Shown: one piece after another, positions 39,848-50,351 of the stretch
Layout: every line of letters starts with the position of its first letter
How positions within the stretch are numbered: the stretch's first letter is position 1
Source: Nemertoderma westbladi
Lineage: Eukaryota > Xenacoelomorpha > Nemertodermatida > Nemertodermatidae
Direction of reading: 5' to 3'
Assembly: GCA_032718475.1 (NCBI GenBank)
Contig: JAUCBJ010007534.1
Span: 1-50,541, forward strand
DNA: 50,541 nucleotides
Position numbers and translations under genes: made by a program
Notes under the pieces: model-generated
What the model saw: only the letters and a program-made list of their open reading frames with translations
Told to the model about the DNA's origin: nothing
Databases searched by the model: none

Positions 39848-40529
39848 TTGAATGACACTGAAACCGAGGAAAATCCAGAGGATTCAGTGTTGTCCATCAG
39901 TAAGACCAATGGCGCCAAAAGTAAGCACGATAAAAGTAGTAAAACCGGCAAGCGAAGGGAGACTCACAACCAAGAAGTAGAGAAGACTAAGAAGACAAAG
40001 AAACGAACAAAGTTAAATGTGGCTACATGCAAAAGTGTTAGATCTTGACTGGATTCATACTCCTCCACCTGATTGGAGTAATACTGAATCTGAAACAGAA
40101 CCTGGTACGGATTCGACAGTAGATCCTGGTACAGGATCTGTACATGATGAGTCTGCTTTATCTGGCCATTCATTGGTTGATCGTACTAGCGACAGCGATG
40201 TCAATTATGAAAAGGATGGTTCAATCAGTGGTGACAGCAAGGAGTATGATGTTATTGATATCAACAAATGTAGAAAATGTCTCATACGATTCTGGCCCTC
40301 TGATTATCAAAAAATTGTTGGATGTGATTCGTGTGACAGGTGGTACCATAAATCCTGCACTGCTGCGTTTGCGTGGGTCGATACAGAAGCAAACATTGAC
40401 AATATTGTCTTCAACTTTATATATTATCATGAGTTCAATGAACGATTTGGTCAATTGAATTGTAGAGGAAACATACTCACCCGCATAGGGCCTATTCAAT
40501 ATATACTCAAGCATTGTACTCAATTTTAA
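39848..40529 (+). pseudogene. C-terminal part of a DDE transposase with a PHD-like zinc finger
   Basis: A lysine-rich segment (KTKKTKKRTKLNVATCKSV, about 39978-40038) is followed after a frame change by an acidic T/S/D-rich linker. Then comes CRKCLIRFWPSDYQKIVG and CDSCDRWYHKSC (about 40268-40362), a C4-H-C arrangement like that at the C-terminus of several pogo/Tigger-type transposases. The frame ends in a stop at 40527-40529. The first pogo-like remnant (2105-3345) has a shorter version, CCQICKSW, at the same place. The catalytic domain is not adjacent. It is also compatible with an isolated PHD-finger gene fragment. Confidence 0.45.
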
Positions 40530-40865
40530 TTGAATGACTGTAAGTAACTTTACTTATGAATAGGGTGTTGGATAGTTTCAAATTTGAAAAAACTTACTGG
40601 AATCGCTTTGTGTTTAGAGTTGAAATCAGTAGGCCTAGGCCAGCACTTCTAACCTATGCAATATATTGGTATATCCATGCAATATTTGTAGATATTTACT
40701 TATTTTGCGGTTTTAATACTGTTAATATACTGTTATCTTCATTGCAATATGTAGGAATTAAGCTCTTATTGTTCAGTTTTTTGGGCTGTTTTTTTTAAAC
40801 CTTGTCTGTGGGTGGGCCAATGTTGTAATGAGCTACTAGTACATTATCCATGATGGTTATTTGGT

Positions 40866-41055
40866 AGTTAGTATCACATTGAACGGCAAACGTGTTACGT
40901 TTCGAGCCTTCAGTAGAAATTCAGTAGAACTTTGATCCCTGGGTTGTGGTGAACATCTGTTTTGATGGCGAGTTCGGTATCGATGAAGGTGGTCCTCGTC
41001 ATGAATTTCTAAGATCAATGATGCACGCCATTAAATATATATATTCTATGGAGAA
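40866..41055 (+). pseudogene. HECT-domain-like scrap
   Basis: Two frames give VSITLNGKRVTFRAFSRNSV and then VVNICFDGEFGIDEGGPRHE followed by FLRSMMHAI. The order matches the start of a HECT E3 ligase domain (F-x-G-E-x-GIDEGGP-x-REF). HECT fragments of the G2E3 type are often carried by invertebrate transposons. Only about 60 codons remain. Confidence 0.45.
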
Positions 41056-41548
41056 GATAATTCTATGATGCTTGCACATTAGCTAACACGTGCAAAAGTG
41101 TCGGGTAACATGTGTGAACGTATTAGTTATATATAAAAAATATTTCTTCACAAATGACAAATGTCCCTTTAGTAAATAGTAAAATAAATTTTGTCATTGC
41201 TTCGCATTTGTGATAAATAGAGCCAAAAATTAATTTTTCAAAAATTAACTTTATTCAATGTCAAAATATAGGTCGAATTCTTGACACTTTGGGTTAATGT
41301 TGTTCTAAAATAATTTTACAGATGCTAATAGATGAGTTTGAATATTATGTTCCTAAAAAAAATTACAAATTTTCATATGAATTGGTGGTGGAGCACCCTT
41401 TTTTTGAAAGGGTGTCTCTCAAAATGGGGTGACTTGATACTTGTTAACTGTAATTCATTAGCCTCTATGGCAGTAGGGTATATTGTAGGCCAAAATGTTC
41501 TGATACCAGTAGGCCTACCACAGTCTGATAGTCTGACCACAGTCTAAT

Positions 41549-41700
41549 ATGATAAATTATGATAAAACTAATTTCACGGATAATCCCAGCCCAAAAAAGG
41601 TTATCTGCAAGAGATCTGTGAAGCATCCTTACAATGTTTTGAACATTTCGAAATCCAGTATATCAGTTTTTAGCTTGTTTACTATCAGTATACCATGTTT
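41549..41700 (+). pseudogene. scrap of pogo-like transposase catalytic domain
   Basis: INYDKTNFTDNPSPKKVICK followed by SKSSISV matches the first catalytic block of pogo-like transposases (NYDETN-x2-DNPG). E is replaced by K after the aspartate, and G by S. After about 41690 the reading decays. It lies downstream of the C-terminal scrap at 39848-40529, in the wrong order for one gene, so it is a separate insertion or a rearranged copy. Confidence 0.55.
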
Positions 41701-42034
41701 GCTGGAACTGCAAACTTCTACAAGGCTATATGTACACAAACCCTTCACTATTACAGGCGAGACCCGCTAGTCAATGTCACAGCTCTTTATCACAATAAAT
41801 CGCTGGTAATCTGACAAATACATGTCTATGGCGTCTGGTTTATGCCCATTGTCAGGTTTTGCTGCTTCGCCTCCTTGAGCATATAGCGCATCCATTGTCT
41901 CACTAAGATCGCGATTAGGGTCGAGCTGGTCCTTCCAGCTGAGGTCTTCCATTGCTTTGGAGACTACTCGCTGGAATCATGTCTTCACTGCCTTGTGAAG
42001 GGATGTATCATGAGAATACTAGATGTACAGGTCA
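41701..42034. other. unassigned; minus-strand open stretch
   Basis: On the minus strand 41952-41767 is open (MEDLSWKDQLDPNRDLSETM...), has balanced codon use, and may be a protein remnant. I do not recognise it. Confidence 0.3.
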
Positions 42035-42094
42035 TTTAGGGACAGTGGGGTGTGTTTGATTTTTACCAGTCAAACACCCCCCACTGTCCCTAAA
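42035..42094. repeat. 60-bp foldback hairpin
   Basis: The arms 42035-42059 and 42070-42094 are 25 bp each and complementary with a single mismatch, around a 10-base loop. The outer end is TTTAGGGACAGTGGGG. A 60-bp perfect-type stem suggests a minimal MITE or the remains of two head-to-head terminal repeats. Confidence 0.75.
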
Positions 42095-42351
42095 CGACCG
42101 CGGTTACATAGCAAAGCATTTCCACAATGCAATTTTAAGATTATATTTCACACCATACACGTAGGTCAGGTGGCCACTTCCCTTTTAAGGATAGACTTCC
42201 CCTGTGTCTCAGAACTGTTGTTGCTTTATATAAATTTACGGTCTCCCCTCGAATGGGAAAGAACACACCATGGACAAGGACCCAGTGGCGGTCCGTGGAC
42301 AGTGGACTCATTGAGACACCAAAATGTGAAGTTCAATTTAGCGGTGATACA

Positions 42352-42375
42352 CCCCCCCCCCCCCCCCCCCCCCCC
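42352..42375. repeat. poly-C tract (24 C)
   Basis: Uninterrupted run of 24 cytosines. Confidence 0.9.
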
Positions 42376-42441
42376 TAATAGTTGGCTGACTTTAAGAGCT
42401 TATATTGCTTTAAGATTACGATTATATTGCTTATAGAGCCA

Positions 42442-42489
42442 ACCAACAAGAAACAACATACGCACACCAACAAGAAACAACATACGCAC
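42442..42489. repeat. 24-bp tandem duplication
   Basis: ACCAACAAGAAACAACATAC-GCAC repeated twice without change. Confidence 0.9.
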
Positions 42490-42839
42490 ACTATCATTGT
42501 ATTTTACCCCCAGTGACACAGGTTTCCAATAACAATTACACAATGTAAGCAAACGAATAACCAGCCGTCTAATACATTGCACAACCCAAACGTAAATTAC
42601 ATCAAAGCCCCCAACAATGAAACATAAAAGGCCCTAAATAATACAGGTATGAAGAATAATTAATAGCACATAAAATTCACCTAAATGATTAAATCAGATT
42701 CCCGGAAAAATAATGTAGATCAGAATCAGATCTCCTATCTTTTTACTGTCACCTAGCTTGCTTACCTAGCTTACCTATACCTAGCTTTAAAGGACACTGA
42801 TCCAAATGATTCCATTCTAACCTTCTCCTGGAGGCATCC

Positions 42840-44461
42840 TACGACATGCCATGGAGAAGCATCTTAGCAAAATCAACATCAATGAAATCGTCGTGGAGCT
42901 TCTCCGTATGTCTACAAGGGATAAATTAGAAGAATGGGTAGATCAACTGACTGAAGGTGACGTTTTTGATGCCTGAGTAGTTTCAGCAATATACGCTAAT
43001 AGTGTGTTTTCAGTAAGAGACGAGCCCCTGTCGCAGTTTGAAACAGCCCAATCAATGATCTTGGCCATGTCAAACTCTGGAGTTGGTAAGGGTGATTTAA
43101 GGAGGATGATTAACCAAATGAATCATAGTCAGATCACCACTAATAAATGGAGGTAAGACATCATGAGTAGGCAATATCGTATGGACCCTGGGACTTACTA
43201 GTGTGGAGCACAGTTAGAGCACAATATCCATTGTCTACAATGGGAGAAGCACATTCAATCCATCTCCATCTGTTTGGCCCTTCATAGCTTTAAACTGATT
43301 GAACCAGATATTACAGATGTACACGCACAGCAGCACCATTTCTATTGTGAGCTCGAGACAAATATCCAAACCATTCCCAATGTGATGTTAAACCATGGAA
43401 CATATTCACCCTTTTTAGGGCATATAACATCCACTGGTTTAATAGGAACCCAGATGCCGAACCCTGGGAAGGATCCAATAGCGTCAAAAGTTGTGAGGTT
43501 ATTGGGACTAGCATCCTTCTTATACCAAATTGTCAGGTCGGCTCACACCAGAGAAATGTTCGAGAATCCTCTATCTAGCAAGGATTGCTGCAGAGCATGT
43601 GGAAGTAATGACTGGATTCGCAAGGAGAGACATCCAAGGTTTAGGTCAATTTCGCCTAAAAGGTATGTGCCCTCATCATGTAAGGGCAAATAGTTTCTCA
43701 CCACAGATAGCTCCCCATCCAACTCTTCAACTTTCTTGATAGTCGTGACAGATACTAAACTCTTAGAAGACCTAAAGCTACCACCTCTTCCAACTGCTGA
43801 TTATAACACCTCGTCCTCTCTATCCCATATAACACCTCGTCCTCTCTATCCCAGAGTTTAGCTTTAACATTGTGTGGTAAAAGGATTCAATCTAAGACAA
43901 TGTCAATTCAAAATAGGCTTAAATATCAGATTCCTGGTCAAATCACACTCAAGGATTTTATGTACCATCTTGCTGATACCCATATAAGTTTAATAGAGAA
44001 GGACAGCCAGACTATATACACCCCGACACATCCCTTGATGACCTCTTCATGGACATATACCACTGCTACCAAGAAAACCTAGAAGAGTTAGAAGTTGTAC
44101 TTACATATATACACAAGATAATTAGAATCTCGGTCCTGACTGCCATAGCATATGGTAGACAGTTTATACCTGCTATAGAGGTCGACACGTGTCAAACATT
44201 GCCCAGGGTTATGTGAGAAGATTTTAGGATAAGCTGCATAGAGCAAGTGTCTGCAGGGTTATACCAAAGATTTACTCAAAGCTCTGATTTAATAACGTCT
44301 ATCATGGTATCTAGACATATACCTCTTGATTATCCAATAATATCTCCCCAGCGATCATGCCCTGACCCAGCGTGGTTAACTCGACTACTAGGAGGAAGGA
44401 TGACAAGCTGCAACAAGTTGTTTGAACTTCTCTGTCGTACACGATTACCATTAACAAAATA
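42840..44461 (+). pseudogene. remnant resembling the L (polymerase) protein of a non-segmented negative-strand RNA virus
   Basis: Reading the plus strand through several frameshifts and in-frame stops gives one long, collinear protein-like sequence. 42850-43150 is leucine/serine-rich; 43270-43690 includes LNHGTYSPFLGHI and a NPGKDPIASKVVRLLGL block; 43530-43740 has VEVMTGF and HHVRANSFSPQIAPH; 43945-44080 and 44247-44461 follow. The spacing of a G-x-Y-x-P-x-LG block, an A..L..L helix, a TG block and a later HH...TDT segment is what I associate with the region after the catalytic core of mononegavirus-type L proteins. The resemblance is from memory and moderate. The GDN catalytic core is not found. 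Stops at about 42976, 43156 and 43198 and a frameshifting 26-bp duplication at 43802 show an inactive, old copy. Confidence 0.4.
43802..43853. repeat. 26-bp tandem duplication inside the L-like remnant
   Basis: A unit starting TATAACACCTCGTCCTCTCT is repeated twice exactly (43802-43827, 43828-43853). As 26 is not a multiple of three, it shifts the frame. Confidence 0.85.
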
Positions 44462-45173
44462 GACTGAAAAAAGGTATGTGTATAAACATTGGAGAGGGAG
44501 AAGGAGGATTCATATGGTTATTATCTTGAATATTTCCAAACTTGAATTTCTATTATATTGATTTGTTATAATGATTATATTATATCTATTATAATGATTC
44601 CTAACACGATACGACTTATCATTATCAGATGCCAAGAGACACACCCTTGATAGACTGTAGTCGACCTTTGATCAAAGCATAACAGGTCGAACTAGAGGGG
44701 AAATCCAAGAATCTATCAAACATAAGTTTACCAACATTTATGTGATATTATGGAAGTCTAAGAGCGTATGCAGGATGATATGCATGCCCAGTTAAGGGGG
44801 CTTATGCAATACCAGGCAAAGCAAAAGCGCCGATTAGAACTGGTGCAGTTGGGATTATCTGAGAGTGAGGCCGGTTCGGGTAGTATTTATGAGGAGCCCG
44901 AAGTAATGGAAACGTTTGTTAATACCCCACTTACAGGTCCTGGACGACAGACCCAGGACTGGTGGTGTAACCGTACGGGCGGGGGTGGTAAGTAATAATA
45001 ATACGTTAGAAGGAATTAATATTAATAGTACCGTAGTAGACAACCCTAATCAAATCTTTATTGCAGGAAATAATATTTTGCCCAGTAATAACAATTCTAA
45101 TTTAAATGTGCAAAATAATTCAAATAATAATATTAATTTAAACGCACAAAATAATCCAAATAATAATATTAAT
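44462..45173 (+). other. possible continuation of the viral-like locus; Asn-rich end
   Basis: 44655-44740 in one frame and 44768-44995 in another are open and hydrophilic (M...QYQAKQKRRLELVQLGLSES). The second is followed by an asparagine-rich stretch from AAT repeats (45050-45175), in which a 30-bp unit (AATAATATTAATTTAA) occurs twice. No domain is recognised. Confidence 0.3.
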
Positions 45174-45866
45174 TTAAGGGGGTTGGATAGTAATTGGGTA
45201 TACATTTTTGAAGTGCAAAGTTGAAACAGAACACTAAGATTGCTTACCTTCATATTTTAACATAATGTGTATATATGATCAACAATTTGAAAAATATAAA
45301 AAAAAACTAAAAATTTCAAAGTTTTGCATTGTTTTTTCAAAAAATAGTGAAAATTGAAAAATTCTTAATAACGTTTGTAATAATTATCAGAATCGGCCAA
45401 AATTTGGGTTGAAGCATACGAGGTATCTTACCAACAATTGCAACTGACAGAATGTTGATATCTGGTCTGGAAGTACAAAAAGCACCAAAACGCACCATTT
45501 TTGACCAAAAATAGTGAAAAACTGCACAAATTTGGCACACTTTTGAAAAAATAAAGAGTTTAAAAAAGATAGATATAAAAAATTTGTCAGTTGTAATTGT
45601 TAAGAACCATGTAAGCATGAATCCTGCCAAAAATCAGCTCCTTATCATAATTTTTGGCAACGCTATTAAATTTTTTGTTTCAAAAAAGTAATTTAATTTT
45701 TTTGAAAAAATTTTTTTGAAATTTTTTTTTTAATGTTTAAAATTTATTAGACCAATTTTAATAATCGGTTATTATTTAAACCAAAATTTTCGTTAATATC
45801 AATTTAATTATTTAATTAATTTATTATGCATTGAATCAAATAAAACTAAATAAAAAAATTATTCAA
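45174..45866 (-). other. 3' flank of the Mutator-like gene, possible left end at TTAAGGGGG
   Basis: AT-rich non-coding DNA with CCAAAATTTGG-type words and long T/A runs (45660-45735), much like the 3' flank of the gene at 8967. TTAAGGGGGTTGGATAG at 45174 could be the transposon end (compare TTAAGGGC at 7569). The other end would lie beyond the Copia insertion, so this cannot be tested here. Confidence 0.3.
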
Positions 45867-47501
45867 TTATATGAAGGCACCAGATGAATACGATTTCGTG
45901 GCAGGAGCTTCCCATTTCTTTGATGGCCTACAAACACTGCTCTTTGCCTTTCTCTTTAGGTTAACAACCTCAGCTCTACCTGCGAGTTTACCCTCATCTT
46001 CCTCTAGACCGAGTTTATTTAGAATTATTTGCTCCACCGAACATCCCCGATTATGTACTAATACAACATAGGACACATGAAACATGGCTGTTTTTAAGCC
46101 CACGAAGGTTTCTTTTGAGAGCCGTGTCCACAACCGCGAATGAATTGACTCATTGCGGTTTTTTGTAAGGCCAGGAATGTAATGACCTATAATTTCAACA
46201 GTTGTTAGACGTTGGTATACTGGCAAGATAAATTTCAAATTCTGCTTTATTGGGGTTTGTTTCTTGTAAGTGGGATCTTTGTTTTTATACTTACACCACT
46301 TGTCTTCCGGACAAAACTCGTGTTGCTTATCTAAATTATCCCCATGGTCAGAATAGTGATAAGCTGCAGCCATAATTTCGGTCTTTCCCTCATCAGTAAT
46401 GTTCGACATTTCAACTCCGGATATATTCTTTACAATCGTATTACTATTACGGTAATATGACTGCAGCTGGTGACATCGGCCATCAGTCAACCCACCCTTC
46501 CCTCCTAGTTTATGAATCTTACGAGCATTGGCAAGACCAGTATACAGTCGTTTTGCAACGTGGTTGATGCATTTTCTCTTTACAATTGTAACATGTTCAT
46601 CTTTGTATGGATCAGATTCCAGAAGAGACTTCATCACACTGCTATCACCGTCTGATACAACAGACTCATATACAAGATCATTAACAACAATTGATCGGTT
46701 GAACATTTTGATGGCTAAATGTGACTCCATGCCAGAACTTGATCCTGTGTAGTTGGCAGTGCAATCATGTTGTTCGATATCGTCACCTTCCTTGTGGCGG
46801 TTGCAAACCTGACAAAATTTATAACAAACATCAAAATCCATAACATGGTCGGTAAGTACTGAGATTATAAAGGCGGCCCCAATGAGAGATCGATGGCCCC
46901 TTGTCAACCATGTGCCATCAAAAGAGACACATGTGTGCCGTGAACCTTCCTTCGTTGCACAATTTCGTGCGTTTCCACGAGCAAGTAATTCTGTTGCCAT
47001 GGAGATGGTTTTAACATGGTCTCGCCAGGCTAAATTAACCACGGGAGATGGCAAAGACATTACTCTAGAGAAAGTTTCAGCATCGCCGTGGGTTCCACCA
47101 ACACATAGCCATGCCAGCACCGAACGAATATTGACATCCGCCGTTTTCCTACCAGGTGTAGTAACCGTACCGGTAATGAGGTTGCTTGTACCTGTATTAT
47201 AAGTCCATGCACAGAGATCGCATGAACCAATAAATGTTACATTATAACCGGCTTTGGCGGACTCTTTAACTGCAACAGTTCCATCACACGTCTTATTGTG
47301 AAGTTCCATAATAAGGTTTCTTATTATACTTGTGGCTACAATATTGTAACCATCCATGTATCCCGCCGATGGTAGTACTGTAAGATTCGCCGCTATTTCC
47401 GATGGTTCCCTATGTTTAAGTTTAATCTCGACTTTCTGGATATCCTGTCGCATAATACCTCCCCTAAACCCCTCAATCTTTCGTCCTGTCAACCTTGGCA
47501 T
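45867..47501 (-). CDS. Mutator-like (DDE) transposase, intact, 544 aa
   Basis: An uninterrupted minus-strand gene starting MPRLTGRKIEGFRGG. The first aspartate block is VSFDGTWLTRGHRSLIGAAF (residues about 168-187). A zinc-binding segment CYKFCQVCNRHKEG...HDC follows (about residues 205-227), then NYTGSSSGME. The second aspartate block is VVSDGDSSVMKSLL (about 260-273), with CINHVAKRL about 20 residues on. The glutamate block is KNRNESIHSRLWTRLS (about 440-455). The D-D-(C-x2-H)-E pattern is that of the Mutator-like transposase domain found in many invertebrates. A basic tail (KRKAKSSVCRPSKK) may be a nuclear signal. No THAP or other DNA-binding finger is seen at the N-terminus. Only 49 bp separate the ATG from the Copia LTR, so its promoter and outer repeat have been pushed away. 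Confidence 0.8.
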   Translation of the reverse strand: MPRLTGRKIEGFRGGIMRQDIQKVEIKLKHREPSEIAANLTVLPSAGYMDGYNIVATSIIRNLIMELHNKTCDGTVAVKESAKAGYNVTFIGSCDLCAWTYNTGTSNLITGTVTTPGRKTADVNIRSVLAWLCVGGTHGDAETFSRVMSLPSPVVNLAWRDHVKTISMATELLARGNARNCATKEGSRHTCVSFDGTWLTRGHRSLIGAAFIISVLTDHVMDFDVCYKFCQVCNRHKEGDDIEQHDCTANYTGSSSGMESHLAIKMFNRSIVVNDLVYESVVSDGDSSVMKSLLESDPYKDEHVTIVKRKCINHVAKRLYTGLANARKIHKLGGKGGLTDGRCHQLQSYYRNSNTIVKNISGVEMSNITDEGKTEIMAAAYHYSDHGDNLDKQHEFCPEDKWCKYKNKDPTYKKQTPIKQNLKFILPVYQRLTTVEIIGHYIPGLTKNRNESIHSRLWTRLSKETFVGLKTAMFHVSYVVLVHNRGCSVEQIILNKLGLEEDEGKLAGRAEVVNLKRKAKSSVCRPSKKWEAPATKSYSSGAFI

Positions 47502-47550
47502 AGTTTAGAATAATCAAGTAAAAATTAATAATAAATCAATTGTCAATACT

Positions 47551-47745
47551 GTGAGAGTAATATATGGTGAGGGGTTTTTAGGTGTACCGGTAGGTACCTG
47601 TTGTGTTATTGTGTTAGTATGTCTGTATGTGTACTGCTGCACTAAAGTGTTGAAGTAGTAAAATATAAGTCTGACAGTTGATGTAGTAAGTGAAACACGA
47701 TTGTATTTATTACCTAGTATTGGGCAATATATATTAGATTAAACA
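47551..47745 (+). repeat. Copia 5' LTR
   Basis: TG...CA termini, 195 bp, contains GTGTACCGGTAGGTACC. Confidence 0.9.
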
Positions 47746-47746
47746 A

Positions 47747-47759
47747 TGGTAGCAGAGCG
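47747..47759 (+). promoter_or_regulatory. Copia primer-binding site (tRNA-iMet type)
   Basis: TGGTAGCAGAGCG one base after the LTR. It fits the 3' end of an initiator methionine tRNA. Confidence 0.75.
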
Positions 47760-48378
47760 TGTACAGTGATTTATACTGCGTACTGAAGAAGTTATATTAT
47801 CTGTCAGTCCGTTGTTGTTGATCAGAAGATGGTGCCGATTGCCGATGGTGGTACAGGTAGGCCCCTATGTCGCAGCCACAAACATTGACTGATTGAATAG
47901 GTCTACCTACTGACCTACTTACAGACCTGCTTATTGACCAAATGCAGGCAACATCAAACTTATAGTCAGTACACCGCACAACCGCAGTACTTGTTAACTA
48001 CATGATATTCAACTCCAATTCATTTCTACCAGAATGACTGAATGTTGAAATGGTAGGCTTCAATATTAACAATCTAACTCTATTATATAATATTGCTATA
48101 TTGCAGTATTGTATTTTAATGTATTACATGGCAGCATGGTATTCTACTATAATGACTGAATGCTGGAATGGTTGGCCTCAATAAATAAAAATAATTTATT
48201 CTATAGGTTTACCCTAATAAGAATCAGAGAATAGGCCTAGGCTTTAGGCTAACGAGTTAGAAGACAGGCCTTGTTACCACATTAAATTACCGGTACCGAT
48301 TATTCAATTATTACGACAGGCCTCTGTCTGGCAGCCAGATTTTGGTTGTGGCTGAACTGCTGAAATCATTTGTAATTT
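47760..48378 (+). other. Copia leader, non-coding
   Basis: Leader between the primer-binding site and gag. Contains a degenerate direct repeat TACNAGAATGACTGAATGNTG (near 48030 and 48150). Confidence 0.5.
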
Positions 48379-50025
48379 TTGATTAAAACAAAAATGGCTG
48401 AAAAGTCAACACTAACAGTACCTCCTATTCTACCGGAGAAAGATCCAAATTATGAGGAATGGAAGAAACTTCTAAGGATGTGGGCAATATTTACATCATT
48501 AACAAAAAATAAACAAGCACCAGCGATATTAGTTCATTCATTAAAGGGTGAAGCATTGTCTTTGGCATTGTCGATTCCAGAGGAAAATTTAAATCATGCA
48601 GATGGTGTTAGTAATTTGTTAGTGGAACTCGATTCACTTTTTGAGAAGGATAAAGATGTGAAGGGATTTGAAGCGTTTAAACTTCTAATATCTTTTAAAC
48701 GAGTTGCAAAATCAGCTTTAGAATACTGCTCAGAATATAAAAGATTGCGGCGAAAAGCAAATGAATATCAAATTGAAATTTCAGATACCACATTTGCGTA
48801 TATGTTACTTGATAATTGTGGTTATCCAGAAACTCAAAAGATGCTGATTTTATCAGTGGCACTAAGTCAGTCTCATGGAACCCTTTCACCAGAAAATATT
48901 GAAAATGCACTTCGTCGAATTGTTAGCGATCATCGACAACCTTCAATTGCTCAATCTAATGATCAAGAAGCTTTGGCCACAGGTACATTGACTGATAAAA
49001 ACATTGAATGTGTAGTTCGAGATGAACACTATAATAATAATATAAATGTAGCAACAGAAGATCTCAATAATGAGGAGATCTTTACTATTGACGATCTCTC
49101 TTCTGGTGAGAAAGATGAAATTGTACAGTGTGCTTTAGCAACTTGGAATGGAAAACCTGGGATTTATCGTCCACGATTTGCAGATAGACGACCACAAAGT
49201 GCGGCAAATATGAGTTCTAACTGGCGAATGGATGGAGCAACGCGAAATTGGAACATGGCCCGGGGTGGTACAGGAAATTACAAACCTTCCATGAATCCCA
49301 GGGATATTCAAACAGGTGATCATATGCGTTGTTACTTATGTGGAAGTCGCTTTCATTTAATGGCTTCTTGTACAAAGAAGAAGTCACCTGGAACAATTAG
49401 TAAAAATATTGAGACTAATATGATGGTGGAAGATAGTACTTTATCTGAATCTGTTGAGCAAGTTTTTGCCTTAGAAAGTTCTGATTGTAATTCTTTTAAC
49501 GATTGTAATGTTGCTATTATTGACTCTGCAGCAACCAAAACTGTCTGTGGAGATCAATGGTATAGACAATATGTTACAAGTGTTAGTTGTCAGAATGAAA
49601 AAAACTTTCCAAAAATATTACCCTCTAAGTCAGTTTACAAATTTGGCAATGGAGGAATTAAAAATGCCATGTTTAGTGCTGCAATACCGGTAAATTTTTT
49701 TGGGAAGTCTATGATTCTATTAACTGATGTTGTTACAGGGGGGTGCCCTTTGTTATTAAGCCGCACTTCCTTAGAGAAAATAGGCTTGGTTATCGATTTT
49801 TCATCCAAGTGTGGATCAATCCTAGGAATTCAAGTGTGTTTTCCTCAAACAGCTAATGGACATTTTTGTATTCCATTAACAAATCAACAGAAAATGATCG
49901 ATGGAATAAAATCAAGAAACCAAAAATCTGATAAATGCGTTAATAATCAGGATAATAAGCAGGATCAAGTGTTGATTATACTTTATTTGTTAAATCTATA
50001 CTTGGTAAAATCGGTATTAAGGTGA
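48379..50025 (+). CDS. Copia gag-protease protein, 548 aa
   Basis: A single frame starting MIKTKMAEKSTLTVPPILPE; the second ATG (48394), MAEKST, is in better initiation context (AAAATGG). Residues 15-190 form the gag helical core (NYEEWKKLLRMWAIF; LSIPEENL). A CCHC knuckle follows at about residues 316-329 (CYLCGSRFHLMASC). The aspartic protease starts at residue about 380 with IIDSAATKTVCGDQWYRQYV, where Copia proteins usually have D-S-G-A. The later motif LLLSRTSLEKIGLVIDF belongs to the same domain. After residue 520 the sequence (NNQDNKQDQVLI...) passes into the deletion and ends after an unrelated-looking tail. Integrase and RT have been lost between it and the RNase H end. The frame is undamaged, so the protein might be made and be packaged in trans. 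Confidence 0.85.
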   Translation: MIKTKMAEKSTLTVPPILPEKDPNYEEWKKLLRMWAIFTSLTKNKQAPAILVHSLKGEALSLALSIPEENLNHADGVSNLLVELDSLFEKDKDVKGFEAFKLLISFKRVAKSALEYCSEYKRLRRKANEYQIEISDTTFAYMLLDNCGYPETQKMLILSVALSQSHGTLSPENIENALRRIVSDHRQPSIAQSNDQEALATGTLTDKNIECVVRDEHYNNNINVATEDLNNEEIFTIDDLSSGEKDEIVQCALATWNGKPGIYRPRFADRRPQSAANMSSNWRMDGATRNWNMARGGTGNYKPSMNPRDIQTGDHMRCYLCGSRFHLMASCTKKKSPGTISKNIETNMMVEDSTLSESVEQVFALESSDCNSFNDCNVAIIDSAATKTVCGDQWYRQYVTSVSCQNEKNFPKILPSKSVYKFGNGGIKNAMFSAAIPVNFFGKSMILLTDVVTGGCPLLLSRTSLEKIGLVIDFSSKCGSILGIQVCFPQTANGHFCIPLTNQQKMIDGIKSRNQKSDKCVNNQDNKQDQVLIILYLLNLYLVKSVLR

Positions 50026-50249
50026 AGTCTAATAAACTCTACACAGACAGCAAGGGACTATATGACAATTTAAATACTGTCATTAATGAACCCGCAGAGA
50101 AACGCTTGAAAATAGAACTCTCAGTAATTCGGCAAACAATGAAAACTGAAGGAATTCAACTTCACCTAATAAACACTAGAAATAATTTGGCTGATGTGCT
50201 CACTAAAGAGCGTCCCGGATTTGAACTGCTATCTTTACTTGAGAACTGA
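50022..50249 (+). pseudogene. Copia RNase H C-terminal remnant
   Basis: LYTDSKGLYDNLNTV carries an aspartate of the RNase H site. EKRLKIELSVIRQTMK and NNLADVLTKERPGFELL are the usual end of Copia pol. It overlaps the gag-protease frame by four bases in another phase, at the point of the internal deletion. Confidence 0.8.
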
Positions 50250-50351
50250 ATGGGAAAAAAAAAAAAGAAGAAAGAAAAAAGTGATTTTAGATCGAGTTAT
50301 AGACTCAAGTTAGAAATTATATAGAACTAAAAGAAAAGAGAATATATCTAA

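Larger units (their letters stand above)
42095..42839. other. no gene seen
   Basis: Holds the poly-C run and the 24-bp duplication listed separately; otherwise AT-rich and without recognised domains. ACCTAGCTT words repeat at 42752-42785. Confidence 0.35.

Noticed and set aside
41767-41952. A minus-strand gene (MEDLSWKDQLDP...)
   Set aside because: Open for only 61 codons with no recognised family; kept only as an unassigned stretch.
44916-45224. Asparagine-rich protein
   Set aside because: Generated by AAT/AAC repeats with no conserved flank; probably low-complexity DNA.
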